Shown: positions 33,355 through 45,962, numbered from the stretch's first letter. The stretch: DNA of 64,000 nucleotides from Cyclina sinensis (GCA_012932295.1 JAAONU010000013.1:5440603-5504602); one strand, 5' to 3'. Made by a program: numbers and translations. Notes: generated from the sequence alone by a model not told the origin.

Positions 33355-35049
33355 CAGTATGCTCAGCGCGATTTTGCAAAACCCGCGAGACCCCGCCGAT
33401 GAGACTCATCGCGGACGAAATTTTGCACAAAATTTGTCCGCGAGACCCCGCGGACTGAAAATGTTCACCACCGCGGACATGAATCTGTGGCCGTAAGCGT
33501 TCCCCCCGCGGAACGCCGCGGTAAATCGCGGCAGAACGCGGTGGTCAATCACCGCGGATCGCGGTGAAAACTGTAGCTTTTTACGATTAATTATTAAAAC
33601 TTTACTACTTAAAATATGTATAATTTGATTTTGTAATACAAAAAATTATGTAGATACAATTGTTGTTTGTACATCTTGTTGTTCTCTCGTTATTGAATTA
33701 CTATGAACAAAAATACTCTAAATCGCATCAAATCATAGTCGTATTAAATTCGAAAATAGAGTAGATATGCAAGTTCATGGTTGTGAAAACCACTTTTAAG
33801 TCAAATACTGAATAACCTCGGTGTACGGCATGTACGAAAAAGTAACAAGAGACAACAATGAAACGTCAACTTTTGTTTCTTACACCATGAAAACTTAATC
33901 CTTGTCAATATCTCCTTACAAAACTAGGTGTTACTATTTATAGATTTTCCGAAAATGAGAACTGAAATTAGAGAGCAAGCATCCAAAAGCATGCAGCATT
34001 AGATCATGTGATGTGGAAAAGGCGGTAAAATACTGGGATTTTTTTATGGAAAATTACTCAGGCTTGCTGTCAAAGGTTAGCTCTTGAATTACAACCAATA
34101 AAAATACGGTGTTGTATCACGTGTAAAGATCATAGGTCACGGCAATTGTAATTGACAGGTTGTTCCTTTGAGGCTACATATAGGTTTCACAACAATATTA
34201 AAAGATTGTGAAATTCATACCCAAATGATAGAAATGTTGAGCCACTGAAATTTACAAGTGTTTGTTATGCATCGAAAAAATATATTTATACAAGATCTGT
34301 AGATTTCACTTTCAAACCAGAGCTCAGACTGGTTTATAAACTAGTTTGATAAAAGGTAATTTAGTTTGTATTTAGGTATGTTATTCACACAGGTGTCAGC
34401 TGTGATTTTGAGTTAATCTGAAGACATGGCGCCCTTTGTAAAAAGTTGAAAGCCGCTATTAAGTGACGTAATTTCTTTGACAGTTAAAACAGTTCACTTA
34501 AAATAACCCCCGATAACTAGCATGTGTAACAAGTAATTGTTGTTAAGAATGTTCTAATTTGTGACGGTTTTGGATAGTTCAAAGGAACAAGGATGCTGTA
34601 GTATAGTCTGTAGTATGTAGTTTGTGTCTATCGACGCGGTCACTCCAAATTTTACAATCAAAACAAAGGTAACGTTTTTCATTTTAAATGCCGTTTCAAT
34701 ATTTTTACATCTAAAATTTTAACTAATGTTATTACCATTTAAGTATTTTGGTTGAATTAAAGTCATCTTGTAAAATAAGAACATGGTGAAAATTTTACAA
34801 AATAAACATTTATTTTTGAGCTATAGTTATAATGGCCGCCACGTTCCGCCGCGAGAAACAGGTAACCGATTTTATCGATAATTTAAATATAATCTTTGGT
34901 TTTTTGTCCGCGGTGGATACAACTGGACACTGCAGATCGCGGCAGAAATTAGCTCTCTCATCGCGGACGTCCGCCGCGTTTGTCCGCGATAAGAAAAAAT
35001 TGTCCGCGGTGGTATTGCGGAAAAGGCAGAACCCGCGCTGAGCGTACTG
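33355..35049. mobile_element. Non-autonomous TA-target DNA element (MITE-like), 1695 bp
   Basis: The termini CAGTATGCTCAGCGCG (33355-33370) and, inverted, CAGTACGCTCAGCGCG (35034-35049) differ at one of 16 positions. TA lies on both sides (33353-33354 and 35050-35051). Removing the element and one TA restores the LINE reading frame (IIYN to KLEYKEII), which confirms the boundaries. About 200 bp at each end are very GC- and CpG-rich with repeated CCGCGG/TCGCGGAC words in both orientations; the middle (33570-34830) is AT-rich. No transposase is seen. The CAGT start and TA target suggest mobilisation by a pogo/Tc1-type enzyme, but that is inference. Confidence 0.85.
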
Positions 35050-35361
35050 TAAGCTAGAATATAAAGAAATAATAAGTGGTCGACTGCAAGATTAGGTGAA
35101 AAAATACTTGTACTGATAAATGTTTACGGACCAAATAATGAAGATGTAACCTTTTTTAATATTCTTGAAGAAACAATTATTGCATATAATAGTGAAACAC
35201 TTCTCATTGGAGGGGATTTTAATACTATTCTTGACTACAAAACAGACAAATTAAATGGTAAAAATGATAAAATTTCAAAGCGCTCTGAGAAGCTTAACAA
35301 AATAATTGAAAATAATGGATTATTTGACATTTGGCGTATACTTAATCCAAAAATAAATAAA
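35050..35361 (+). pseudogene. LINE endonuclease, middle part
   Basis: Continues the frame of 33354 after one TA: KLEYKEIISGRLQ, one stop, then KYLVLINVYGPNNED and LLIGGDFNTILD (the catalytic GDFN motif), ending DIWRILNPKINK. It is interrupted at about 35361 by the family E element. Confidence 0.85.
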
Positions 35362-36909
35362 CACAAGAAGCGCCGCAATGCGACGAAAACCAGGTTTTCA
35401 ACGACCAAGTATAGATGTGACAGGAATTAGGAAGAAATATGGCTGTGAAGTAAAAATGATGCTGTTATTTTGGTACCAACACAGAAAGTTGGTTTCAATA
35501 GTTCAAAATAAATATAAATCAGATAGCTGAGTAGCAATGCCAGGCTGTATTTTCATGTAAGCTACACACATGCCAAATTGAGTATCAATAGGCCAAAGTG
35601 TGCCGAAGTTATTGAGTAGAAGCTGAAAATTCTATTGTAAGCAAGTGACCTTGACTTTGCTCCCAGATATCTAAGTAGCAATCCTAAGCTGCATCTTAAT
35701 ATAAGCTACCCACACAGCAAGTTTGGTGTCAACAGGTCAAAGCAAACTCAAGTTATTACATGAAGACTGAATTTCTTTTTTAAAGCAACAGAGACCTTGA
35801 CCTTGTTCAAAGACACCTGGGTAGCCATCCAAGTTGCATCTTTATATCAGCTACCCACATACTAAATTTGGTGTCAATAGGTCTAAGCAAACTCAAGTTA
35901 TTATGCAGAGACTGAATTTCTATTTTTAGCAACAATGACATTTACCCTGATCACAGACATCTGGCTAGCAATCCCAAGTAGAGTCTTGATATATGCTACC
36001 CACACACCAAATTTGCTGTCAAGAGGTCACAGCTAACTCAAGTTATTATGTGGAAACTGAATTTCTATTTTTAGCAACAGTGACCTTGACCTTGTTCATA
36101 GACACCTTGGTAGTAATGCCAAGCTGTCTCTTGATATAAGCTACCCATACACCAAGCTTATAATGTTGTCAATAGGCCAAAGCAAACTCAAGTTATTGAG
36201 CAAAAACTGAATTTCTATTTTTAGCAACAGTGACCCTGACCTTGATTTGAACGGAAACTGAATTTCTATTTTTAGCAACAGTGACCTTGAGCTTGACCAC
36301 AGACACCTGGGTAGCAATCCCAAGCTGCCTCTTGATATAAGCTACCCATACACTAAGTTTGGCGTCAATAGGCCAAAGCAAACTTCAGTTATTGAGCAGA
36401 AACTGAATTTCTATTTTTAGCAACAGTGACCTTGACCTTCATCACAGACACTTGGGTAGCAATCCCAAGCTGCCTCTTGATATAAGCTACCCATTAACCA
36501 AGTTTGGGGTCAATAGGTCAAAACAAACTCAAGTTATTGAGCAGAAACTGAATTTCTATTTTTAGCAACAGTGACCTTGACCTTGATCACAGTCAACTTG
36601 GTAGCAATCCCAAGCTGCCTCTTGATATAAGCTACCCATACACCAAGTTTGGAGTCAATAGGTCAAAGCAAACTCAAGTTATTGAGCGGAAACTGAATTT
36701 CTATTTTTAGCAACAGTGACCTTGACCTTGATCACAGACACCTGGGTAGCAATCCCAAGCTGCCTCTTGATATAAGCTACCCATATACCAAGTTTGGCAT
36801 CAATAGGCCAAAGCAAACTCAAGTTATTGAGCGGAAACCAAAAGTTGACGCCCGCCTGCCGACTTCAGCATTACAATAACCAGTTTTCGTTGAAAACCTG
36901 GTTAAAAAA
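35362..36909 (-). mobile_element. Family E HINE-like element inserted in the LINE
   Basis: The subterminal inverted repeat is a perfect 15 bp: AACCAGGTTTTCAAC (35388-35402) and GTTGAAAACCTGGTT (36889-36903), the latter followed by AAAAAA. The low end starts CACAAGAAGCGCCGCAATGC. The core has ~145-bp units marked by TTTTTAGCAACAGTGACCTT at about 36069, 36219, 36415, 36560 and 36705, with one short partial unit near 36270. Flanks are continuous LINE coding sequence: NPKINK before, and YTWHSNHRPP after about six A residues. No target duplication is evident. Confidence 0.85.
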
Positions 36910-39800
36910 TACACATGGCATTCAAATCATAGACCCCCTATATTTTGCAGGTTAGACTTCATTCTTATCTCTTCAGATTTGCTTCATTACGTAATGTAAT
37001 AAAAATGTAATATAATGACAGGTTACCGCTCGGACCATTCAATAGTTAGTGTTCAAATTCAAGAATTAAAAAAAAAATAGGGGGCCGAGTTATTTTAAGA
37101 TTAATAGTAGTCTTCTTCTTCATGAAGAATTTCAGAAAAATATTCGAAAAGCAATCAAAGAAATAGCTGAAATAAACAAAGAAGCGAACCCAAACACATT
37201 ATGGGCAATAATCAAAGGATATAGCAATTAAATATTCAGTAAAACACAAAAAGAAACAAAACGAATTAACATCGCAATTAGAAAAGAAAATTAAAGAATT
37301 AGAAGAAAAAATATATAATGACCCAAATAATGAAATTTTAGCAAACAGGTTGACCCAAGAAAAAAATGAGCTTGATAAAATTCTTGACGAAAAAATCAAT
37401 GGAATACTACTTTGGGCAAAAGCCGAATGGGTTGAAGGAGCAGAAAAAAATACAAAATACTTCGCTAACCTAGAAAAGAAAAAAACTGAAGGGAAAACTA
37501 TTAAAAATCTTAGAATTAACGATAAAGAAATAACAAATCACGAAGATATTTTAAAATATACAAAACAATTTTATGAAGAACTATATAAGAAAGACAATAA
37601 TTTAAATGATAACGATGAATTCTTTCCAGCGGACCACCAGAACAAATTAGATGAACAAGGTAAAGATATATGTGAAGGTCTGTTGAATGAAGAAGAAATC
37701 GGTATTGCACTGAAAGAAATGAAAAATATGAAAAGCCCAGGCTCAGACGGAATTACAGTAGAATTTTATAAGCTATTTTGGAAAGACAGTAAAACATTTT
37801 TGATACAATCTTTAAATTACTCTTTTTAAATTGGTAAACTATCTGAGCTTTAAACACAAGGAATAATTGCACTACTTCCAAAAAAAGGATAAAAATCTGA
37901 ATGATATTAATAGCTGGAGACCTATATCCCTTTTAAACGTAGACTATAAAATAGCCTCAAAAGCAATTGCCAATAGAATTAAAAAAGCCATAGTCCAAAT
38001 TCTTAAAAAGGTCAGACAGGTTTCATTAAAAGCCGATACATTGGTGAAAATGTAAGAATTATATATGACGTCATAGAAAAACTGAATGAAAATGATGAAA
38101 AAGGTCTTATCTTCTTTTCAGATTTTCATAAAGCCTTTGACAGCCTTGATCATCCATTTATTTTTAAATGTCTTAAATACTTTAATTTTGGTGATTCTCT
38201 AGTAAATTGGGTAAAGTTATTTTATTCAGATGCTAAAAGTTGTATTTCTAATAACCGATATTTTTCTGAATTCTTTGATATCCAAAAGGGGGTAAGTCAA
38301 GGCTGTTCTCTTTCACCTTACATTTTCATAATTTGTATTGAAGTTCTTTCAATGGCTATAGGAAACAACCAAAATATTAAAGGGATATATTTGTCAAATG
38401 TTGAGGTCAAACAAACTCTCTTTGCAGATGACGCTAGTTTCTTTTTAGATGGATCCAAACGATCTTTTGAAACGTTAATAACTATGTTAGATAAATTTAG
38501 TGATATTTCCGGTTTACGGTTAAATCAGACAAAATGTGATGTAATGAGGGTCGGCTCTCTTAAGAATTCTACTAACAAATTTTGCCATGAAAAACTTTTT
38601 AATTGGTCAAATCAAGCAGCAACTTTAGGTATCACTTTTACGAATAACAAAACAAGCATTCACAATTTGAATCTCAAACCAAAAATAGCGCAGTTTAAAC
38701 ACACATTGCTTACATGGAAAAGATGGAAACTATCACTCATTGGCAAAATAACGGTTCTTAAAACGTTTGCATTCCCAAAACTAATATATCCACTAACAGT
38801 CGCAAAATAACGGTTCTTAAAACGTTTGCATTCCCAAAACTAATATATCCACTAACAGTCTTAACGAATCCTCCCATTGTAGTTGTACATGAAATAAATA
38901 GATTAATGTTTGACTTTTTGTGGGACTCGAAACCTGATAAAATAGCAAGAGATATTATAATACAAGACTATGAAAATTGTGGTCTATCTATGATAGACTT
39001 AAATTCAATGTTAATATCATTAAAAGCCAGCTGGGTGAAAAGAATCATATTTGAAAACCATTCTACGCTTAAAACTATATACATAAATGAGTTACAAAAG
39101 AGAGGAGGTTTATTATTTTTTAAAAGTAATTGTAACAGTGAGCATGCAAAACGATTAAGTAATAGTTATACTTTTCTGAAAGAAATCCTGTCTGCATGGT
39201 GTAGCTTAAATTTTTGTTCTGAGATTACTAATTACATGAAACAAATAATTTGGAATAATTCCTATATTGTAAATACACATGATACACCTTTTTTCTATAA
39301 ACAATGGTATGAGTTGGGCATTATATACATTGACCAGATATTTAACTTAAAAAATTATCGGTATTATCCTTTTTCTCAATTGCAGAGACTGTACAATGTG
39401 CCAGTTTCAGATTTTCTCAAATATCACACATTACTCTCATGTATAAAAAAATCGTGGAAGGAACAAATAATTAACAAGAATACCTAGTATTGAGGATAAA
39501 ACCAAAAACAAAAATAAATAAGATGCTTTATAACATCGAAGTAAAGAAAAAATTAAATAAACGAAACATCAAAGTATTACAGAAATGGATGCAAACCGAT
39601 ACAGACTGGAAAGAAATATTTATAACACCCATAACCTGTACAATAGACACAAAACTAAGAGAATTTCAGTATAAGTATATAATGAGGATTGTTCCAAATA
39701 ATGTCTTTCTATTTAAATGTAAACTTTTGTAATATGGCCACAGAAACAGTTAAACATATGTTTTGGGAATGCTACATAATTCAGAAGTTCTGGGTTGAAT
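36909..39800 (+). pseudogene. LINE endonuclease C-terminus, reverse transcriptase and C-terminal region
   Basis: Starts YTWHSNHRPPIFCRLDFILI and GYRSDHSIVSVQ (the endonuclease D-H end). The reverse transcriptase follows: KSPGSDGITVEFYKLFW (about 37728), SWRPISLLNVDYKI (37909), FFSDFHKAFDSLDHPF (about 38116), GVSQGCSLSP and the active-site FADD at 38421-38432. After it come LKTFAFPKLIYP, FLWDSKPDKIARD (38912) and a Cys-His-like MATETVKHMFWEC near 39733. At least two in-frame stops near 37829-37855, several frameshifts and a 59-bp tandem duplication show that it is dead. Confidence 0.88.
38743..38860 (+). repeat. 59-bp exact tandem duplication inside the LINE
   Basis: GCAAAATAACGGTTCTTAAA and the rest of the unit occur at 38743-38801 and again at 38802-38860 without differences that I can see. 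It shifts the reading frame. Such identity suggests that it arose after the element died or that it is an assembly artefact. Confidence 0.9.
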
Positions 39801-40072
39801 TGCATTGATACCTTAATATAACGGGAATACAAACTAGGCCTTTGACTTTCCAGATGATTTCTTTCGGTACTTTTGAAATAGAACCAGAACCAAAGAGAAG
39901 AAATATTATTAATTATCTGATGATTTTGGCTAAATACTATATTTTTAAAAGTAAGTGTAATAAACTTTTGCCATCTTTTGTCAATTTTGTACCTTTATTA
40001 CATCAAAAGATTCATGTAGAAAAAATAATCACAACACAGAAAAATAAGTTAGGTATATTTAATAATAAATAG

Positions 40073-40374
40073 AGTGACTTTCTGTCTAAATAAATTACTA
40101 ATAGTTATGATAATTACGAAAAGGTTAAGCTAAATGATAATATGAAATTGGAAAGAAAAAAGAGAAGATATCTCTCTCTCCCTCTCTCCCTCTCTCTTTC
40201 TCTCATGTTTTTTTAACAGAAACAAATCCTATCAGCACTGAGTATAATTCCATTTGTGTATTTGCTACATTTTTGAGTGTTTTGAATGCTATTAAATATA
40301 TTATGTAAAATGTATTATGTGTGTCAAACACTCTAAAACATGTGCTTACTTTTTGTATTTGTGTCGAAAGGAAT
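40073..40374. other. LINE 3' region and CT microsatellite
   Basis: 40171-40204 is a (TC)n/(CCCTCTCT)n tract. The boundary between the LINE 3' end and intron is unclear, and no poly-A tail is obvious. Confidence 0.5.
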
Positions 40375-43300
40375 AACAAGAGGGCCATGATGGCCCTGGA
40401 TCGCTCACCTGAGTACTTTGGCTGTAGGTTTGCTGTTAAGCAGTATTTCATTTTTTAATTAAAAATATGTAAGTGCCTACAAACCAAATATGTAAACTAT
40501 AAGTCAATAAAGGCCCTATGACAGAAAGTAGAAATATCTATCATAAGCTATGGTGACCTTGACCTTGACCCAGTGACCTCATACCCTACCCATGGGTAGA
40601 CGTCCATGCAAGGAACCTATATACTGAATATCAAAGATATTGGTCTATAAATGAAGGCTCTATGAGGTACAGTAGATAAATCTATTTTTAGTCTCCGTGA
40701 CCTTTAACCTAATCTAATAATTTCAAAAAGCTTGATAAAGCTTGCTTAATGCCAAATTTTAAAATTCTAGGCCTTGTGGTTTCAGACAAGAAGATTTTTA
40801 AAGATTTTCTTCTATAATGCTATTTAAAACTTGTGACCCCTCGGGCAGGGCCAATAGTGACCCCGGGGACATTTTTCAAACAAACTAGGTAGAGTTTCAC
40901 TAGACAATGCTGCATACCAAATATCTAAGCTGTAGGCATTGAGGTTTCCAGTAAGAAGATTTTTAAAGATTGCCTTTTTTACATTTTAAGGGCCCCCGGG
41001 GCGGGGCCCATTTTGACCCCAGGGCCAACATATAAACAATACTGGTAAAGGTTCTCAACACAATACTCCACACCAAATATCTAAGGTCTAGTCCTATTAG
41101 TTTGGAAGAAAAATGATTTTTCATGTTTTTCCTATATAACTACATATAAACCAAGAGAACCCTTGGGCGTGGCTAATTTTGACCAAGGGGACATAATTTG
41201 AACAAACTTGGTAGACATTCACTAGACAATGCCGCATACCAAATATCTAAGCTGTAAGCATTGAGGTTTCCAGTAAGAAGTTTTTTAAAGATTGCCTTTT
41301 TTACATGTTAAGGGCCCCCGGGGCAGGGCCAATTTTGACCCTGGGGCCAACATATAAACAATACTGGTAAAGGTTCTCAACACAATACTCCACACCAAAT
41401 ATCTAAGGTCTAGTCCTATTAGTTTCGGAGAAAAATGATTTTTCATGTTCTTCCTATATAACTATATGTAAATCAAGAGAACCCCGGGGCGTGGCCAATT
41501 TTGACACAGGGGACATAATTTGAACAAACTTGAAAGAGGTCTACTAGACAATGCTACATACCAAATATCTAAGCTGTAGCCATTGTGGTTTCTGAGAAGA
41601 AGACTTTTAAAGATTTCCTATATAAGCCTATGTAAAATCAATTGACCCCCGGGGTGGGGCCTATTTTGACCCAGTGGCTATGATTTGAACAAACTTAGTA
41701 GAGGTCCACTGGACAATGCTGCACACCAAATATCTAAACTCTAGGCCTTGCGGTTTCTGACAAGAAGATTTCCTATATAACTCTATATAAAACATTTGAC
41801 CTCTGGGGCAGGGCCATTTTTGACCCAGAAGCCATGATTTGAACAAACTTGGTAGAGGTCCACTGGACAATGCTGCATACCAAATATCTAAACTCTAGGC
41901 CTTGCAGTTTCTGAGAAGAAGATTTTTTAAAGGTTTTCCTATATAACTCTATGTAAAACATGTGACCCCCAGGGCTGGGCCATTTCTGACCCAGGAGCCA
42001 TGATTTGAACAAACTTGGTAAAGGTCCACTGGACAATGCTGCACACCAATATCTAAACTCTAGGCCTTGTGGTTTCTGACAAGAAGATTTTTTAAGTTTT
42101 CCCTATATAAATCTATGTAAAATCAACTGACCCCTGGAATGGGGTCAGGTTTGACCCCACGGTCATAATTTGAACAAACTTAGTAGAGGTCCACCTGATG
42201 ATGCTTCATACCAAATATCTAAGCTCCAGGCCTTGTGGTTTCGGAGAAGAAGATTTTTAAAGTTCCAACTTTGAAAATCTATTTTTAGCTCCTGTGGCCT
42301 AGAAATGCAATGGACCTGAACCATTTGAACAATTTGGTAAAGCTTCATGCAAGTAACATTCCTGCCAAATTTCAGCAAGATTGGCCCAGCAGTTCAGGAG
42401 AAGAAGTTGTTTGAAGAACAAGAGGGCCATGATGGCCCTGTATCGCTCACCTGAGTATGACTGCTTTTAACAAAGTTGCTATGGACCTGGTTAATTGACC
42501 CCAGATGACCCATATTCGAACTTGACCTAGAAATTATTGAAACAATCTCTTTGACAAATTTCAAGGTTATTTGTACCGAAAATGTTACCTCTAGAGTGTT
42601 AACAAGGTTTTTCCATATTTGGGCTCTATGACCTAGTTTTTTAATCTAGATGTCCCATATTCGAACTTGAGCTAGAAATTATCAAAACAATCTCTCTGAC
42701 AAATTTCCAGGATATTTGGACTGAAAAAGTAGCCTCTAGAGTGTTAACAAAGTTTTTCGATATTTAGGCTCTGTGACCTAGTTTTTGACCCCAGATAACC
42801 CATATCCAAACATGAGCTACAAATCATCAAAACAACCTTTCTGACAAATTTCCAGGACATTTGGACCTAAAATGTAGCCTCTAGAGTGTTTACAAAGTTT
42901 TTCGATATTTGGGTTCTGTGACCTAGATGTTTTGACTTCAGATGACCCATATTCAAACTTGAGCTAGAAACCATAGAATTAAGCTTTCTGACAAATTTCC
43001 AGCTTATTTGGAATTAAAATGTTACCTCTAGAGTGTTAGCAAGGTTTTTCCATATTTGGGCTCTGTGACCTAGTTTTTGACCCAAGATGACCTATACTCT
43101 AAATGGAACTAGAAATCATCAAAGAAACCTGTCTGACAAATTTCCAGGATATTTGGACTGAAAATGTAACCTCTGGAGTGTTAAAAAGCTTTTTACATAT
43201 TTGGACCATGTGACCTAGTTTTTGATCCCAGATGACCCATATCCAAATCTGAGCTAGAATTCCTTGAAACAACCTTTCTGACAAATTTCAAGGACATTTG

Positions 43301-44500
43301 GACTAAAAATGTAACCTCTAGAGCATTAACAAGGTTTTTCTACTTTCAGGCTCTGTGACCTAGTTTTTGACCCAAGAAAACCTATATTCAAAACTGAGCT
43401 AGAAATCATCGCTAGAACCTTTCTGACAAATTTCCAGGTTATTTGGACTGAAAATGCTACCTTTAGAATGTTAACAAGGTTTTTCCATATTCTGACTCTG
43501 TGACCTAGTTTGTGACCCGATATGACCCATTTTCGAACCTGATCAAGAAATCTTCAAGGCAACCTTTCTGACAAATTTCCAGATTATTTGGGCTGAAAAT
43601 GTAACCTCTAGAGTGTTAACAAGATTTTTCTATATTTGGGCACTGTGACCTAGTTTTTGAACAAAGATGACCCATATTTGAACTTGTGCTAGAAATCTTT
43701 GAAGCAACCTTTCTGACTAATTTCCAGATTATTTGGGCTGAAAATGTAACCTCTAGAGTGTTAACAAGATGTTTCTATTTTTGGGCTCTGTGACCTAGTT
43801 TTTGAACCCAGATGACCCATATTCAAACTTGAGTTAGAAATCATAGAAGCAACCTTCCTGACAAATTCCCAGATTATTTGGTGCAAAAATGTTACCTTTA
43901 GAGTGTTAACAAGGTTTTACAATATTTGGGCTCTGTGACCTAGTTTTTGACCCCAGATGACCCATATTTAAACTTGACCTAGAAATCGTCAAAGCAACCT
44001 TTCTGACAAATTTCCAGATTATTTGGGCTAAAAATCTAGAGTGTTAACAAGATTTTTCTATTTTTGGGCTCCGTGGCCTAGTTTTTGAACCCAGATGACC
44101 CATATTTGAACTTGAGCTAGAAATCATCGATAGAACCTTTCTGACAAATTTCCAGGATATTTGGACTGAAAAAGTAGCCTCTAGAGTGTTAACAAGGTTT
44201 TTCTATATTTGGGCTCTGTGACCTAGTTTTCCAACCCTGATAACCCATGTTCGAACTCGTCCGAGATATTAATGAGACAAACATCTTGACCAAGTTTCAT
44301 GACAATTGAGGCAAAAATGTGACCACTAGAGTGTTAACAAACTAATTGTGGACGGACGACGGACAAAAGGTGATCAGAAAAGCTCACTCTGTCACTACGT
44401 GACAGGTGAGCTAAAAAGTTGATGACGCACGGACGGACGATGGACATTAGGCAATCACAAAAGCTCACCTTGAGCACTATGTGCTCAGGTGAGCTAAAAA
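40375..44500 (-). mobile_element. Family A HINE (outer), split by an inner family A copy
   Basis: The low end AACAAGAGGGCCATGATGG is followed by ~318-bp dimers (40850-41580), then 165-bp monomers to 42330. The element stops at GAAGTTGTTTGAAG and resumes after the inner copy with GTTGATGACGCACGGACGG. In intact copies GTTTGAATGAAA and GTTGACGACGG are adjacent, so this is a nested insertion. The high end has hairpin AGCAC-tat-GTGCT and CAGGTGAGCTAAAAATGG. Confidence 0.82.
42417..44417 (-). mobile_element. Family A HINE (inner) with 145-bp core type
   Basis: The same termini as other A copies flank a different core: ~145-bp units marked by GCTCTGTGACCTAGTTTTTG (about 42623, 42768, 42913, 43060, 43204, 43350 and on to 44215). 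The high end has GGACGGACGACGGAC, hairpin GTCAC-tac-GTGAC (44391-44403) and CAGGTGAGCTAAAAAG. Copies at 47083 and 48829 have the same core. Confidence 0.85.
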
Positions 44501-44726
44501 TGGTAAAAAAAAAAGTTTCATGGTGCATACTGTGAACTTTTTTTAAATGAAATGTTTTTGGTGGAATCATGGTCTTTTTTATCTTTTACATGTATAATAA
44601 ATAGATGAACATTAATTTGTATCTTTCATAGTTCTACAGATCTGAAATGCTAATTGTATCCAATTATATGCACATTATTGCAAACAACAAACTTTTTTAT
44701 TCATAATACCAATCTATTCATATAAG
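44501..44726. other. Short unique spacer
   Basis: AT-rich, nothing recognised. Confidence 0.4.
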
Positions 44727-45692
44727 GAAACAAGAGGGCCATGATGGCCCTAAATCGCTCACCTGAGTCTCATTGCTCATGTTACAAGTATCGTTATTGG
44801 TTGTTATGGGTGTTCGTTGTTTGCAAGTCTTTGCAAGTCTTTGCAGTAAATTTGAAGACTCTGGGTTTAATGGTACTCAAACTTTTGAGCAGAAACAGTT
44901 TTACTCTACAGGTCCCAGTGAACTTGTCCTTTGACCTACAGACCACAAAAACAATAGGGTTCTTCTAATATAATTTCCCTATGAAGTTTTAAGGTTCTGG
45001 GTGTAATGGTACTCCAATTACTGAGCAGAAATAATTTTCACTCTTCAGGTCCCTGTGACCTTGACTTTGGACCTACTGACCCTTAAAGTAATAGGGTTCT
45101 TTTACTGATCAAAGACAATCATCCTTTGAAGTTTGAAGGCTCTGGGTGAAATGGTACTCCAGTTACTGAGCAGAAACAGTTTTCACTCTAGAGGTCCCTG
45201 TGAACTTAACCTTTGACATATGGAACCTAAAAATAATAGGTTCTTCTAATACAATTATCCTATAAAGTTTGAAGGCTCTGGGTGTAATGGTACTACAGTT
45301 ACTCTGCAGAAATAGTTTTCACTCTACAGGTCCCTGTGACCCTGACCTTTGACATACTAGCCCCAAAAACAACATGGTTCTTCTATTTAGTAAAGGCAAT
45401 CATCATATGAAGTTTGAAGGCTTTGGGTGAAATGGTACTCCTGTTATTGAGAGGAAACATTATTCACTCTAGAGGACCTTGACCTTTGAAATACTGACCA
45501 AAAAAAACAAAAGGGTTTTTTCTGCTTGATAAGGGCAATAACCCTGTGAAGTTTGAAGGCCTTGGGTAAACTGGTACTCAAGTTATTGAAAGGAAACTAA
45601 GTATGACAGACAGACAGACAAACAGACACCCATGGACAGTGCAAAAACAATATGTCTCCATCAGAAGGGCGGGTTTAGTGGGAGACATAACA
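44727..45692 (-). mobile_element. Chimeric HINE: family A low end, family C high end
   Basis: Starts AACAAGAGGGCCATGATGG and CGCTCACCTGAG (family A). The core is ~145-bp units with GAAGTTTGAAGGCTCTGGGT and TCACTCTAGAGGTCCCTGTG. The high end has GACAGACAGACAGACAAACA, ATATGTCTCC and GTGGGAGACATAAC, the family C terminus. The two ends do not match each other. Confidence 0.6.
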
Positions 45693-45962
45693 ATGAACAT
45701 TTTTTGCTTATATAAGTCCTTGTATAAAATCAAATGACTCCCCCCACCCCGCCTCCCAGGGTGGGGTCAGTTTTGACCCCAGGGTCATGATTTGAATAAA
45801 CCTGGTAAAGGTCCACTAAACAAGTCTACACACCAAATATCTAAACTCTAGGCCTTGCAGTTTCTGACGAGAAGATTTTTTTAAAGTTTTCCCTATATAA
45901 AACATGTTGGGGCTATGATTTGAACAAACTTTGAAGAGGTCCTCTATGTATTGGTGCAGAAT
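45693..45962 (-). repeat. Family A 165-bp core fragment
   Basis: Contains CCAGGGTGGGGTCAGTTTTG, GGTCCACTAAACAAGTC and ACCAAATATCTAAACTCTAG. Neither terminus is present. Confidence 0.65.

Larger units (their letters stand above)
33082..40072 (+). mobile_element. L1/Tx1-like LINE, decayed and twice interrupted
   Basis: ORF2-type coding sequence in four or more pieces: apurinic endonuclease (33082-33354, 35050-35361 and 36909-37060), reverse transcriptase (about 37600-38550) and a C-terminal region with a Cys-His-like end (to 40072). Two younger elements split the endonuclease. It lies antisense to the plexin gene in its 25.9-kb intron. No ORF1 is recognised upstream, so the 5' part may be missing. 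Clade assignment rests on FADDASFFLDGS, the PGSDGITVEFYKLFW block and FLWDSKPDKI, and is tentative. Confidence 0.85.
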
